From contig NZ_JAKSYJ010000119.1 of assembly GCF_022829365.1 (NCBI RefSeq), positions 248,001 through 312,000 on the forward strand: 64,000 nt of DNA, written 5' to 3'. Shown in pieces: positions 29,431-38,920 of this stretch. A program made the translations under genes and the position numbers. The notes below the pieces were generated by a model that was not told the origin of the DNA, did no database searches, and saw only the letters and a program-made list of their open reading frames with translations. The stretch comes from Methylobacterium sp. J-077 (GTDB taxonomy: Bacteria > Pseudomonadota > Alphaproteobacteria > Rhizobiales > Beijerinckiaceae). How positions within the stretch are numbered: the first letter of the stretch is position 1; the number at the start of each line of letters is the position of its first letter.

Positions 29431-30672
29431 ATGAACATGGAGATCCGGAAAGCCGAGGGGCAGCCGCTGACGACCGCGGACCGCCAGCAGGCGGTGACCG
29501 AATCGCTGCGGCAGATCGCCCGGATGTCGCGGTTCGTCGATCGTAAGAAGGGCATCCGGTCCTATCAGAGCCACGTCAAGAACGACCCCTGGATCCCGAT
29601 CCTGTTCGTCGTCTGCTTCGTGCTGCCGACCCTGGCCGGAGCGCTGTATTTCGGGTTGATCGCCTCGGACCGCTACGTCAGCGAGGCACGGTTCGCGATC
29701 CGCCCGGCGCTGGGCACGGCCGACAAGGCGGCGCCCGATTCGGTCGGCACCTCTTCGGGCGTGCCGAGCCAGATGGTGGCCCAGGACACGCTGATCACCT
29801 ACGAGTATATCCTCAGCCGGCCGATGCTGGAGACGATCGAGGCGAAGCTGCCGATCCGCGAGTGGTTCAGCCGCGACAGCATCGATTACTTCTCCCGTCT
29901 CGATCCCGAAAAGCCGATCGAAAAGGCCCTCCGCTACTGGAAGCGGCGCATCGGCGTCGATGTCGAATCCGGCTCCGGCATCATGTCGCTGACGGTCGAG
30001 GCCTTCGACCCCGACGAGTCCCTCGCCATCGCGAAAGCCGTGATGACCGAGGCCGAGCGGATGGTGAACGACCTCAGCGTGAAAGCGCGTGAGGATGCGG
30101 TCGCCGAGAGCTCCCGCGAGTTGAAGCTCGCCGAGGAGCGCATGAACAAGATCCGCCTTGCGATGCGCGACCTGCGCAACCGTGAGGGCGTGCTCGATGC
30201 GCAGAAGTCGAACGAAGCCAACCTCAAAGTCGTCTCCGAGCTGCGGGCGGCCCGGATCAACCTGGCGGTGCAACTCGCCATCGGCCAGCGCGATCTCGGC
30301 CCGGAATCCCGCCGGATCATCGACATCAAGCAGCAGATCAAGGATCTCGACGACAACATCGCCCGGATCGAGCGGCAATCGGCCAGCCAGGACCCCGAGC
30401 AGAAGCGCCTGCTGTCGGACGCGCTGACCCGGTTCGAGGCCCTCGATAACGACCGCAAGAACGCCGAGAAATACTACCAGCAGGTGCTGACCGCCCATGA
30501 GCGCGCCCGCATCGTCGCGGCGCGGCAGATCGAGTTCTTCAGCCCGATCGTCGAGCCGGTGAAGGCGGAATCGTCCGTCGAGCCCCGGCGGGTCCTGATG
30601 ATCAGCCTGGTCACCGCGGGAGCCGCCGTGCTGTTCGCTGCATCGATGTTCGCCCGAAAGATGATGAATTGA
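29431..30672 (+). CDS. Capsule polysaccharide export inner-membrane protein (KpsE/CtrB-like)
   Basis: 413 residues. One membrane helix near residues 52-72 (PWIPILFVVCFVLPTLAGAL) and one at the C-terminus (about 390-407) flank a long periplasmic region, the polysaccharide co-polymerase type 3 layout. The middle (about 210-370) is strongly helical and charged, likely coiled coil (ELKLAEERMNKIRLAMRDLR). ATG 29431 lies after a Lys/Arg-poor leader. It is 130 bp downstream of the KpsT-like ATPase, so the pair likely bridges the inner membrane and periplasm during export of a surface polysaccharide. Confidence 0.88.
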   Translation: MNMEIRKAEGQPLTTADRQQAVTESLRQIARMSRFVDRKKGIRSYQSHVKNDPWIPILFVVCFVLPTLAGALYFGLIASDRYVSEARFAIRPALGTADKAAPDSVGTSSGVPSQMVAQDTLITYEYILSRPMLETIEAKLPIREWFSRDSIDYFSRLDPEKPIEKALRYWKRRIGVDVESGSGIMSLTVEAFDPDESLAIAKAVMTEAERMVNDLSVKAREDAVAESSRELKLAEERMNKIRLAMRDLRNREGVLDAQKSNEANLKVVSELRAARINLAVQLAIGQRDLGPESRRIIDIKQQIKDLDDNIARIERQSASQDPEQKRLLSDALTRFEALDNDRKNAEKYYQQVLTAHERARIVAARQIEFFSPIVEPVKAESSVEPRRVLMISLVTAGAAVLFAASMFARKMMN

Positions 30673-30683
30673 GGCGATCCGGA

Positions 30684-31262
30684 TCAGCGTCTCGCCGCTG
30701 ACCCGCCGGGATTCCCGGTCCAGCCCTGGGCGCGCCAACCCTCGGCGCGCTCATCGAGATCGATCGAGCCGGCGCGATCGAGGATCGCCATCACGCGGTC
30801 GGCTTGGTGGTCCTCGGCCCGGACCGTCACGAGGGTTCCGCCCCGGCGCACGCCCTCGGCATAAGTCTCGGCCTCGCCCTCGGTGAGGCCGGCCCCCGTG
30901 AGGCCGCCGATCAGGCCGCCGGCCGCGGCACCGACCCCCGCGCCTGTGGCGGCCGCCACCAGCCAACCCGCCGCGACCACCGGCCCGAGGCCGGGGATCG
31001 CCAGCAACCCGAGCCCTGCGAGCAACCCGGCCCCGCCGCCCAGGACCGTACCGACGGTCGCGCCCGTCCCGGCGGCGTCTACCGGATCGACGACATCGGG
31101 ATGGGGATCGCCAAACGGCCGCTCCTGGATTTGGGCCGGTTCCGCCCGATTCGCCAGCAGGCTGATGTCCGCATGAGGAATGCCCGCAGACTCAAGCTGA
31201 TCGACCACGCCGGTGGCGGTGTCGTACTCGTCGTAGAGGGCGGTGAGGACGCGCGCGGTCAT
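30684..31262 (-). CDS. YflT-like general stress protein with glycine-rich hydrophobic core
   Basis: 192 residues. It starts MTARVLTALYDEYDTATGVVDQLESAGIPHADISLLAN, which matches the ferredoxin-like domain seen in Bacillus YflT/GsiB-type general stress proteins. The middle (about 70-130) is a Gly/Ala-rich hydrophobic region resembling Gly-zipper membrane-associated segments, and the C-terminal part repeats the alpha/beta pattern (GGTLVTVRAEDHQADRVMAIL). Function unknown; usually stress-induced. It ends 12 bp from the end of the KpsE-like gene, in convergent orientation, and is divergent from flhA. Confidence 0.75.
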   Translation of the reverse strand: MTARVLTALYDEYDTATGVVDQLESAGIPHADISLLANRAEPAQIQERPFGDPHPDVVDPVDAAGTGATVGTVLGGGAGLLAGLGLLAIPGLGPVVAAGWLVAAATGAGVGAAAGGLIGGLTGAGLTEGEAETYAEGVRRGGTLVTVRAEDHQADRVMAILDRAGSIDLDERAEGWRAQGWTGNPGGSAARR

Positions 31263-31341
31263 GCGGGCTCTTTCGATCGGTGGGCTGCCGCCCGATCAAG
31301 CGGCGAAGGCTGTGCGGGTTCCGCCCGCGCCGTGCCGGTTC

Positions 31342-31357
31342 TTAACGGCGCGCTAAC
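31342..31357. promoter_or_regulatory. CtrA-type binding site upstream of flhA
   Basis: TTAAC-GGCGCG-CTAAC matches the CtrA box TTAAC-N6-TTAAC with one mismatch. It lies 72-87 bp before the flhA start and near the divergent stress gene start. In alphaproteobacteria CtrA directly controls many early flagellar genes. Confidence 0.6.
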
Positions 31358-31428
31358 CATCCGCTCGGCAAATCTTGCCGCGTGCGCGCTCGGGATTCCC
31401 CGAGGCGGACGGCGATGGATCGAGAACG

Positions 31429-33588
31429 ATGGCGGAGACGGCGAGCGTGCCGGCCAGGGGCGGGGCTATGAGCGGGGCCGCATCGGTCCTGAGTCAGCTC
31501 GCGCTGCCGACCCGCGGCGACCTCCATGCGCTGTCCAAGCGCTCCGACCTCATGTTCGCCACCGGCGTCATGGGCATCCTGGCGGTGCTGATCTTCCCGC
31601 TGCCGGCGGTGCTGCTCGACCTGCTGCTGGCGGTGTCGATCATCACCTCCGTGCTGATCATGATGACCGGCCTGTCGATCGACAACCCGCTGGAATTCAC
31701 CGTCTTCCCGACGCTGCTGCTCATCGCCACGATGCTGCGGCTGGCGCTGAACCTCGCCTCGACGCGCCTGATCCTGGGCCACGGCCACGAGGGCACGGCG
31801 GCGGCCGGCCATGTCATCGAGGCCTTCGGCAACTTCGTGATGGGCGGCAATTTCGTCATCGGGATCATCGTGTTCGCGATCCTGATCATCGTGAACTTCG
31901 TGGTCATCACCAAGGGCTCGGGCCGCATCGCCGAGGTCGCCGCCCGCTTCACCCTTGACGCGATGCCCGGCAAGCAGATGGCGATCGATGCCGATCTCTC
32001 GGCCGGCCTGATCGACGAGAAGGTCGCCAAGGCGCGCCGGTCCGCCCTCGAGGAGGAATCGTCCTTCTTCGGCGCCATGGACGGCGCCTCGAAATTCGTC
32101 CGCGGCGACGCGGTGGCGGCGCTGCTGATCACCTTCATCAACGTGGTCGGCGGCATCGTCATCGGCGTGGCGCAGCAGGGCCTGAGCTTCGGCGATGCCG
32201 CCAAGAGCTACACCCTGCTCACCATCGGCGACGGGCTGGCGAGCCAGGTCCCGGCGCTGATCGTCTCGACCGCGGCCGGCATCCTGGTCTCGAAGGCGGG
32301 CGTGCGCGGCTCGGCCGACAAGGCGCTGGGCAAGCAGCTCGCGCATTATCCCAAGGCGCTCGGCATGTCGGCGGCCGTGATGTTCCTGATCGCGCTGCTG
32401 CCCGGCATGCCGATGCTGCCGTTCGTGCTGCTCGGCGGCGGGGCGGCCTACGCCGCCTGGCGCACCAACAAGACGGCCAACGAGGCGCCGCCGCTGGACG
32501 CGCAGGGCGTCCCGATGGACGCCAAGGCGGTTGCGGCCGCCGCGACGGCCAAGGAGGAGACCGTCACCGACCTGCTCAAGCTCGACGACCTGAAGCTCGA
32601 GATGGGCTACGCGCTCCTGGCCCTGGTCAACGGCGAGGGCCAGGACCGGCTGACCGACCAGATCAAGGCGCTGCGCCGCCAGCTCGCGGCGGAACTCGGC
32701 TTCGTGATGCCCTCGGTACGCATCCTCGACAACGTCCAGCTCGACGCCAATTCCTACGTGGTGCGGGTCAAGGAGATCGAGGCCGGCACCGGCCGGATTT
32801 TTCCTGGCCAGTTCATGGCCATGGATCCGATGGGCGGCCAGGTGCAGCTGCCCGGCCAGCACATGCTGGAGCCGACCTTCGGCCTGCCGGCGACCTGGAT
32901 CGACGCATCCCTGCGCGATCAGGCGCAGCTCAAGGGCTATACGGTGGTCGATGCCGCCACCGTGGTCTCGACCCACCTCACCGAGGTGATCAAGGCCCAC
33001 GTCTCCGAGCTCCTCAACCACGTCGAGGTCTCGAAGCTGCTGCGCGAGCTGCCCAAGGAGCACGCCGAGCTGCTCAAGGAGATCGTGCCGTCGCAGATCT
33101 CGACCACCGGCGTGCAGCGCGTGCTGCAATTCCTGCTCTCCGAGCGGGTGTCGATCCGCGACCTCGGGGCGATCGTCGAGGGGATCGCGGAAGTCGCGGG
33201 CTCGGTGAAGAATCCCCGCGACGTGGTCGAGCATGTCCGCGCCCGGCTCGGGCGGCAGATCTGCGCCCAGTACCAGGACCCGAACGGCACCTTGCCGATC
33301 ATCACGCTGTCGCCCGCCTGGGAGCAGGCCTTCATGGAAGCGATCGTCGGCGAGCGCGAAGAGCGTTACCTGGCGATGCAGCCCTCGAAGCTCAGCGAGT
33401 TCGTCACCGCGGTCCGCGACCGCTTCGAGACCGCCGCCCGCCAGGGCGAGATGCCGGTGCTGGTCACCTCGGCGCAGTCCCGGCCGTTCGTGCGCTCGAT
33501 CATCGAGCGGTTCCGCCGGGAGACGCCGGTGATGAGCCAGGCCGAGATCCACCCGCGGGCGCGGCTGCGCACCGTGGGATCAATTTGA
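31429..33588 (+). CDS. flhA: Flagellar type III export gate protein FlhA
   Basis: 719 residues from ATG 31429; an alternative ATG at 31468 has a stronger ribosome site (AGGGGCGGG). FlhA forms the nonameric export gate of the flagellar secretion apparatus. Residues 50-340 hold eight membrane helices with family blocks DLMFATGVMGILAVLIFPLP, LSIDNPLEFTVFPTLLLIATMLRLALNLASTR, FVIGIIVFAILIIVNFVVITKGSGRIAEVAARF (FHIPEP) and GDGLASQVPALIVSTAAGILVSK. The large cytoplasmic domain follows. Flanked by class B repeat and by fliJ/fliI/ctrA further on, it stands alone as a transcript with a CtrA-like site upstream. Confidence 0.96.
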   Translation: MAETASVPARGGAMSGAASVLSQLALPTRGDLHALSKRSDLMFATGVMGILAVLIFPLPAVLLDLLLAVSIITSVLIMMTGLSIDNPLEFTVFPTLLLIATMLRLALNLASTRLILGHGHEGTAAAGHVIEAFGNFVMGGNFVIGIIVFAILIIVNFVVITKGSGRIAEVAARFTLDAMPGKQMAIDADLSAGLIDEKVAKARRSALEEESSFFGAMDGASKFVRGDAVAALLITFINVVGGIVIGVAQQGLSFGDAAKSYTLLTIGDGLASQVPALIVSTAAGILVSKAGVRGSADKALGKQLAHYPKALGMSAAVMFLIALLPGMPMLPFVLLGGGAAYAAWRTNKTANEAPPLDAQGVPMDAKAVAAAATAKEETVTDLLKLDDLKLEMGYALLALVNGEGQDRLTDQIKALRRQLAAELGFVMPSVRILDNVQLDANSYVVRVKEIEAGTGRIFPGQFMAMDPMGGQVQLPGQHMLEPTFGLPATWIDASLRDQAQLKGYTVVDAATVVSTHLTEVIKAHVSELLNHVEVSKLLRELPKEHAELLKEIVPSQISTTGVQRVLQFLLSERVSIRDLGAIVEGIAEVAGSVKNPRDVVEHVRARLGRQICAQYQDPNGTLPIITLSPAWEQAFMEAIVGEREERYLAMQPSKLSEFVTAVRDRFETAARQGEMPVLVTSAQSRPFVRSIIERFRRETPVMSQAEIHPRARLRTVGSI

Positions 33589-33647
33589 GTGGGCGGCGGC
33601 AAGCGGCGGCCGTGTGTCGGGCTTATGGGCAGAAGCGGCCCTTCACC

Positions 33648-33737
33648 GTCCTGGCGAGCGCAGCGAAGCCAGGCAGGGCAGCGCGCGCCAGCCAGTAGCG
33701 TATCCCTGGATCGCGTCGCTGCGCTCGCGATGACGAG
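33648..33737. repeat. Dispersed repeat, family B, about 90 bp with inverted ends
   Basis: The left end CGTCCTGGCGAGCGCAGCGA is inverted-repeat to the right end TCGCTGCGCTCGCGATGACG (about 17 of 20 paired). Internal GCAGCGCGCGCCAGCC follows. It sits between the convergent flhA and lysylphosphatidylglycerol-synthase-like genes. MITE-like in form, with no coding capacity. Confidence 0.65.
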
Positions 33738-33775
33738 GCGGGTCGATCGAGCAAGCGGTTCTTCCGAAACCCGCC

Positions 33776-34837
33776 TCAGATCGCCTTCTGCTTCAGCTCT
33801 CGCTCCAGCTCGTGCGCGTCGAGCCCCGGCACGACCACGGGGGGCTCCGGCACGGTCGCGGGGACGGACGGGGTGATGGCGGCGGCGAGGCGGGAGCGCT
33901 CGAACAGCACCACGACGACCACCGAGATCAGCGCCGGGATCCAGAAGTAGAACACCCGAAACACCAGCAGCGCGGCGATGACGGCATTCTTCCGGGGCTC
34001 GTCGGCGACATCGATATTCATCGCGGTGAGGAAGACGATCTCGAAGACCCCGAGCCCCCCCGGAGCGTGCGAGGCGAGTGCCACCGAGAACGATGCGAGA
34101 AAGATCGCGAGCACGGGGATGAAATTCGGATTCACCGCGTCCGGCAGGGCGAAATAGATGATCCCCGCGGCACCCAGAAGCTCCAGTGGTGCGGCTGCGA
34201 GCTGACGCAGCATGATCCCCGGACGCGGATACTCGAGCTTGAATTTGCGCAAGCTGATGGGCGGCAGCCGGAGGAGCGAACCGATGACGTAGATCGCCAC
34301 GAACGCCAGCATGCAGATGCCCACGACAATAGCCGTGCTCGGGTTGGTGATGATCGCCGGGAGCTTGTCCCTCAGCCGTTCCAGCAGGTTCGGATCGTAG
34401 ACGAGCGTGAAGCCGCCGAGCAGGATCGTGCCGAGGAAGAACGTGAAGGAGCACAGGGCCACCAAGACGGCGACCTGGGCGGCCGAGAGGCCCTTGGCCG
34501 TATAGGCCCGGTAGCGCACCAGGGCGCCGGAGAACACCGAGGCGCCGATATTGTGCGACAGCGCGTAGGTGGTGAAGGAGCAGAGGGAGACGAACAGCCA
34601 CGAGATGTGGCGCACGCCCAGATGCATCAGCGCGATCCGGTCGTACCAGGCGAGCGCCGCATAGGCCACGAGGGTCGAGATCGCCGCCATCAGGATGCGG
34701 TGCGGGGGAATTGCCAGGACCGCAGCCCAGATCGCCGCCAGCGACGTAGTCTTCAACTCTTGATAGAGAAAGTAGCCCGATACGACGACCGCTGCGAGGC
34801 CGATCAACGGCCAGATGAACTCGCTGAGCTTCTTCAT
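33776..34837 (-). CDS. Multi-pass membrane protein, LPG synthase TM / UPF0104 family
   Basis: 353 residues from ATG 34837 (MKKLSEFIWPLIGL). Eight or so hydrophobic segments form the flippase-like membrane part found in MprF and YbhN proteins. The family signature SHAPGGLGVFEIVF is present near residue 253, with NIGASVFSGALVRYRAY near 97. No aminoacyl-transferase domain follows: the tail is a short Pro/charged segment (VPEPPVVVPGLDAHELERELKQKAI in part). So it is a stand-alone lipid-flippase-like protein with unknown lipid. Convergent with flhA. Confidence 0.82.
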   Translation of the reverse strand: MKKLSEFIWPLIGLAAVVVSGYFLYQELKTTSLAAIWAAVLAIPPHRILMAAISTLVAYAALAWYDRIALMHLGVRHISWLFVSLCSFTTYALSHNIGASVFSGALVRYRAYTAKGLSAAQVAVLVALCSFTFFLGTILLGGFTLVYDPNLLERLRDKLPAIITNPSTAIVVGICMLAFVAIYVIGSLLRLPPISLRKFKLEYPRPGIMLRQLAAAPLELLGAAGIIYFALPDAVNPNFIPVLAIFLASFSVALASHAPGGLGVFEIVFLTAMNIDVADEPRKNAVIAALLVFRVFYFWIPALISVVVVVLFERSRLAAAITPSVPATVPEPPVVVPGLDAHELERELKQKAI

Positions 34838-35030
34838 GAACACCGACGCCCCGGGGAGAGCCCCTGATGCGCCGCCAAGCAACGCGCCGCAAGCGGATCG
34901 AGGCCATCGCGATCCCCTTGTCAGGCGATCATGACGGTTTCGTGCCGCGTCGCCGGCACATCAGACGCGGACTCGGAAGACCGGCCGCCGAACGGGGTGC
35001 AACGCGTGGCTGCGCGCCCCTTGGATCGGG

Positions 35031-35438
35031 TCAGCCCCGGGCGCGGGTGAGCCCGATCCCGTCCATCGCGGCCTGGTCCCGGACCGCGTCGGCGGCGCGC
35101 TCGGCGGTGCGCTCGCGATCGTGCAGGATCTCGACCTTCTTCAGCTCCTCGAACGCCTCGCCGAGTTCGGCCTTGGCCTCGGCCAGCTGGCCCTCCAGCG
35201 CCTGGGCGGACTGACGCATGTTGTCCCGGCGGCCGGCGGCGGCGCGCGCGTAGGTCGGGTAGGCGAAATGCCCGACATCGGTGATGCCGGCACGGGCCTC
35301 CTCGACGGCGACCTCGCGGTCGAGTTCCACCGCCATGCGCTGGAAGTCGGCCATCATCATCTCGATCTGGGTCACACGCCGCCGCTTCTCATCAACCTGG
35401 AAGCGACGCAGCCGGATCAGCGTGTCACGCGATTTCAT
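35031..35438 (-). CDS. fliJ: Flagellar export chaperone FliJ
   Basis: 135 residues, almost entirely coiled coil with RLRRFQVDEKRRRVTQIEMMMADF near the start, typical of FliJ. FliJ binds the FliI hexamer and FlhA and helps dock export substrates. Start ATG 35438 (MKSRDTLIRLRRF). It is 149 bp downstream of fliI on the same strand, the usual order in alphaproteobacteria. Confidence 0.85.
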   Translation of the reverse strand: MKSRDTLIRLRRFQVDEKRRRVTQIEMMMADFQRMAVELDREVAVEEARAGITDVGHFAYPTYARAAAGRRDNMRQSAQALEGQLAEAKAELGEAFEELKKVEILHDRERTAERAADAVRDQAAMDGIGLTRARG

Positions 35439-35587
35439 TGGGACGCTCACTCCACGCAACGCTCGGGGCCGCGCCGAGGACCATGCCCGGCCCGTGCCCT
35501 AAGCAGGATCGCGAAGGCGAACCTGCTCGGACCCTGGTTCCGCATCACTCACTGCACAGAAGCGGTTACCGCTTCGCTGCATGATGC

Positions 35588-36940
35588 CTAGGCCCCGCCG
35601 ATGATCTGGCTGAGCCGTGCGTAACCATCGCCGATGGACGTTGCTTCTTCCTTACCCTGCCCCAGAAAAGCCTCAAGATGCGGCATGAGCGCCACAGCCT
35701 CGTCGACCTCCTGGGACGAGCCCGCCCGGTAGGCGCCCAGCCGGATCAGTTCCTCCATGTCGGCATAGGTCGAGAGCACCCGGCGGGCCCGGCGGACCAG
35801 CGGCAGATAGGCCGGGTTGCAGGAGCGCGGCATGGTCCGGGAGACCGAGCGCAGCACGTTGATCGCCGGGTAGCGCCCGCGCTCGGCGATCGCCCGCTCC
35901 ATGACGATGTGCCCGTCCAGGATGCCGCGGACCGCGTCGGCCACCGGCTCGTTGTGGTCGTCGCCCTCGACCAGCACCGTGAAGAGGGCCGAGATCGTGC
36001 CGACGCCGACGCCTGGCCCGGCCCGCTCCAGCAGCCGCGGCAATTCCGAGAAGACGGTCGGCGTATAGCCCTTGGCGGTGGGCGGCTCGCCCGCGGCGAG
36101 GCCGATATCGCGCTGGGCCATGGCGAAGCGGGTGATCGAATCGATCATGCACAGCACCTTCGCGCCCTGGTCGCGAAAATGCTCGGCCACCGACAGGGTC
36201 ACGTAGGCGGCGTTGCGGCGCATCAGGGCCGGCTCATCGGAGGTCGCCACCACCACCACGGAGCGGGCGAGGCCCGCCGCGCCGAGATCGTCCTGCAGGA
36301 ACTCCTGCACCTCGCGGCCGCGCTCGCCCACGAGGCCGATCACCGCCACGTCGGCGGCGGTGTAGCGGGCGAGCATCGACAGCAGCACCGACTTGCCGAC
36401 ACCGGATCCGGCGAAGATGCCCATCCGCTGGCCGGCACACATGGTCAGAAAGGTGTTGATGCACCGGACCCCGAGGTCCAGGGGGCCGCCGACCCGGGTG
36501 CGGGCATGGGCGGGGGGCGGGTCGGCGCGCAGGGAATAGACGTCCGGCCCCTGCGGCAGCGGCCCGAGCCCGTCGACGGGCCGCCCGAGCGCATCGATCA
36601 CCCGCCCGAGCCAGGCGCTCGTCGGCCGGATCGCGCCCGCCGATTCGTCGCGCACGTAGGCCGGGCAGCCGCGGCGAACCCCTTCCAGGGAGCCGAACGG
36701 CATGGCGAGCGCCCGGTCGCCCTGGAAGCCGATGATCTCGCAGGGCACCAGCCCGAGGCCGTTGGCGCCCTCCACGTCGATCCGGCCGCCGAGCCGCATG
36801 GCGGCCACCGGGCCAGCGACCTCGACCAGCAGGCCGCGGATCGCCACCACGCGGCCGAACGTCTCCAGCACCTTGACGCGATCGAGAGCGGCCTGAGCCG
36901 CGGCGAGGTTGGTAACGGACCTTGCCGGAACCTGTGTCAT
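35588..36940 (-). CDS. fliI: Flagellum-specific ATP synthase FliI
   Basis: 450 residues from ATG 36940 (an in-frame ATG at 36991 would add 17). ATPase of the flagellar type III export apparatus. Visible: beta-barrel N-terminal part ([19 protein letters not shown]), Walker [15 protein letters not shown], Walker B-like [20 protein letters not shown], and the F1-like ALLxERAG-style segment [61 protein letters not shown]. Divergent from ctrA over a 423-bp gap, with fliJ downstream. Confidence 0.96.
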   Translation of the reverse strand: MTQVPARSVTNLAAAQAALDRVKVLETFGRVVAIRGLLVEVAGPVAAMRLGGRIDVEGANGLGLVPCEIIGFQGDRALAMPFGSLEGVRRGCPAYVRDESAGAIRPTSAWLGRVIDALGRPVDGLGPLPQGPDVYSLRADPPPAHARTRVGGPLDLGVRCINTFLTMCAGQRMGIFAGSGVGKSVLLSMLARYTAADVAVIGLVGERGREVQEFLQDDLGAAGLARSVVVVATSDEPALMRRNAAYVTLSVAEHFRDQGAKVLCMIDSITRFAMAQRDIGLAAGEPPTAKGYTPTVFSELPRLLERAGPGVGVGTISALFTVLVEGDDHNEPVADAVRGILDGHIVMERAIAERGRYPAINVLRSVSRTMPRSCNPAYLPLVRRARRVLSTYADMEELIRLGAYRAGSSQEVDEAVALMPHLEAFLGQGKEEATSIGDGYARLSQIIGGA

Positions 36941-37363
36941 CCGCCTCGCTCTCAACGCTTCGTTTACCGGCCTCCTTAACACTGCGGTCATCGGGCTCGC
37001 AGCGGTCCGGTTCGGGCTCCCGCGGCTTTTAGGGCTTCACGAAGTCGTGGGGCTGTGGCCGCAGGATCACAGCCGGGATCGGGTCGTTACGGGGGAAGCA
37101 CTTACGCCCCCGGTCGTGGGCGTGCCGATCGCGAGAGGACCGGAATCACGGCCCCGGGCAGGGGTGGAGGGACCTCATTCCTCCAGTCAAGCTCGCAAGC
37201 CGGTGAACGAGACGCTTGCGGGTGGGAATCAGGTTTTGTTAACGATTAATCCATAGCGTTCCACGTCAAGAGCGACGGAGCGCCCGTCCACAGGCCGGTG
37301 GCGGGCGAAGGTGGTGACGTGTCTGCGCGCTGATGCGGCCGGCGGGGCTGGGGACCGACGACG
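36941..37363. promoter_or_regulatory. fliI-ctrA divergent control region
   Basis: The 423-bp region holds no gene. It contains two GANTC (CcrM methylation) sites at 37143 and 37226, and closely spaced TTAAC and ATTAAT half-sites at 37239-37250, about 115 bp before ctrA. In Caulobacter and relatives ctrA transcription is gated by a GANTC site and CtrA itself. The spacing here is not the canonical TTAA-N7-TTAA. A CGGGGG...CCCCCG hairpin lies near 37088-37112. Confidence 0.45.
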
Positions 37364-38065
37364 ATGCGGGTACTTTTGATCGAGGACGATAGCGCGACAG
37401 CGCAGAGCATCGAGTTGATGCTCAAGTCCGAGAACTTCAACACCTATACCACCGACCTGGGCGAAGAGGGGATCGACCTCGGCAAGCTCTACGATTACGA
37501 CATCATCCTCCTCGACCTGAACCTGCCCGACATGTCGGGTTACGAGGTGCTGCGCAACCTGCGCGTGGCCAAGGTGAAGACCCCGATCCTGATCCTCTCC
37601 GGCATGGCCGGGATCGAGGACAAGGTGAAGGGCCTCGGCTTCGGGGCCGACGACTACCTCACCAAGCCGTTCCACAAGGACGAGCTGGTGGCCCGCATCC
37701 ACGCCATCGTGCGCCGCTCGAAGGGCCACGCCCAGTCGGTGATCACCACCGGCGACCTGATCGTGAACCTCGATCAGAAGACCGTCGAGGTCGGCGGCGC
37801 CCGGGTCCACCTGACCGGCAAGGAGTACCAGATGCTGGAACTCCTCTCGCTCCGGAAGGGCACGACGCTCACCAAGGAGATGTTCCTCAACCATCTCTAC
37901 GGCGGCATGGACGAGCCCGAGCTGAAGATCATCGACGTGTTCATCTGCAAGCTGCGCAAGAAGCTTGCCAATGCCAGCCAGGGCAAGAACTACATCGAGA
38001 CCGTCTGGGGCCGCGGCTACGTGCTGCGCGAGCCGATGGATGCCGAAGAGCGCATGGCGGTCTGA
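37364..38065 (+). CDS. ctrA: Cell-cycle transcriptional regulator CtrA
   Basis: 233 residues. Response regulator of the OmpR/PhoB type: [20 protein letters not shown], phospho-acceptor Asp in [16 protein letters not shown] (residue 51), conserved LILSG and the switch Lys in [15 protein letters not shown]. The C-terminal winged helix ([39 protein letters not shown]) is the CtrA-specific form. It controls chromosome replication, division and flagellar genes via TTAA-N7-TTAA sites in alphaproteobacteria. Divergent from fliI, followed by an intrinsic terminator. Methylobacterium-type extension MDAEERMAV at the C-terminus. Confidence 0.98.
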   Translation: MRVLLIEDDSATAQSIELMLKSENFNTYTTDLGEEGIDLGKLYDYDIILLDLNLPDMSGYEVLRNLRVAKVKTPILILSGMAGIEDKVKGLGFGADDYLTKPFHKDELVARIHAIVRRSKGHAQSVITTGDLIVNLDQKTVEVGGARVHLTGKEYQMLELLSLRKGTTLTKEMFLNHLYGGMDEPELKIIDVFICKLRKKLANASQGKNYIETVWGRGYVLREPMDAEERMAV

Positions 38066-38091
38066 TCCTCCCGGATCATCGCCACCTCCGA

Positions 38092-38131
38092 AAAACCCCG
38101 TGCGGCTCGGCCGCGCGGGGTTTTCGATTTT
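38092..38131 (+). terminator. Intrinsic terminator of ctrA
   Basis: The stem AAAACCCCGTGCGG (38092-38105) pairs with CCGCGCGGGGTTTT (38111-38124) with one mismatch around the loop CTCGG, followed by CGATTTTTTGG. It could also serve the convergent protease gene. Confidence 0.85.
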
Positions 38132-38152
38132 TTGGACCTTACCGGTTGGGTG

Positions 38153-38920
38153 CTACCGGACCCCGGTCCCGGAAAAGACCTGGGCGGCCGGCGCGACCAC
38201 GACGTAGCCGCCGCACGGAGCGGTGCGGGTGATCACGGCGCTGGCCACACCCCAGACATAGGTCCCGCCGCGGTCCTGCGCGACGACGGGACCGCCGGAA
38301 TCGCCGAAGCAGACTCGGGCGCCGTTCGCCCGGGCGATGGTCAGGCCGGTGCTGCTCGCCGCGACCGGCGTTAGGGTCGCGGTGCGCAGGCGCCCGACGC
38401 CGCGCCCGGACAGGCCGGCGCCCGCGATCCGCAGGCTCTTAGGGACCCGGCGCGGATCGGCCGCGAGGGGCACCGGGCGCCGGTCGCGGACCGGTTCGGT
38501 CAGGCGCAGGACCGCGAGGTCGAGGGACAGGTCGGCGAGGCTCACGTCGGAGGCCGCGTTCGGCAGCATCTCGCCGGGATCGGGGCTGTAGCGGGCGGCG
38601 ACCCGGGCGCCGTAAACCGGCCGCGTCGGTTCGGTGCCGCGGAAGAACACCACCAGCGCGCCGAGCGGATCGCCGTTCACGCAATGGGCCGCGGTGAGCA
38701 CGAGGTCCGGCGCGACCAGGATGCCGGTGCAGCGCGTGAGGCTCAGCGCCTCCTCGGGCTGGGTGATCGTCCCGATGGCGACGGTGGCCTGCGCCAGCGC
38801 ATCCCGCCCCGCCGGCGCCCCGCCGTCAATGGCGGCGGCCGGCGCCGCCAGACCGAGCGCGATCGCCAGCGCGAGCGCCGCGCCGGAAAGCAGCGTTGGT
38901 ATCGTACCGAAAATGATCAC
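38153..38920 (-). CDS. Secreted trypsin-like serine protease (S1 family)
   Basis: 255 residues from GTG 38920 (AGAAGG nine bases upstream). Signal peptide residues 1-30 end in APAAA, followed by IDGGAPAGRDALAQATVAI, the zymogen-type start. The catalytic triad is complete: His in LTAAHCV, Asp in SLDLAVLRL, Ser in CFGDSGGPVV. Cysteines CTG, HCV, CFG and APCGG could form disulfides. Expected to be a periplasmic or secreted endopeptidase; specificity is not readable. Convergent with ctrA. Confidence 0.85.
   Translation of the reverse strand: MIIFGTIPTLLSGAALALAIALGLAAPAAAIDGGAPAGRDALAQATVAIGTITQPEEALSLTRCTGILVAPDLVLTAAHCVNGDPLGALVVFFRGTEPTRPVYGARVAARYSPDPGEMLPNAASDVSLADLSLDLAVLRLTEPVRDRRPVPLAADPRRVPKSLRIAGAGLSGRGVGRLRTATLTPVAASSTGLTIARANGARVCFGDSGGPVVAQDRGGTYVWGVASAVITRTAPCGGYVVVAPAAQVFSGTGVR

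Noticed and set aside
28277..29434. Long + strand frame covering the repeat and the KpsT-like gene
   Set aside because: Different frame from the clear ATPase; Arg-rich shadow.
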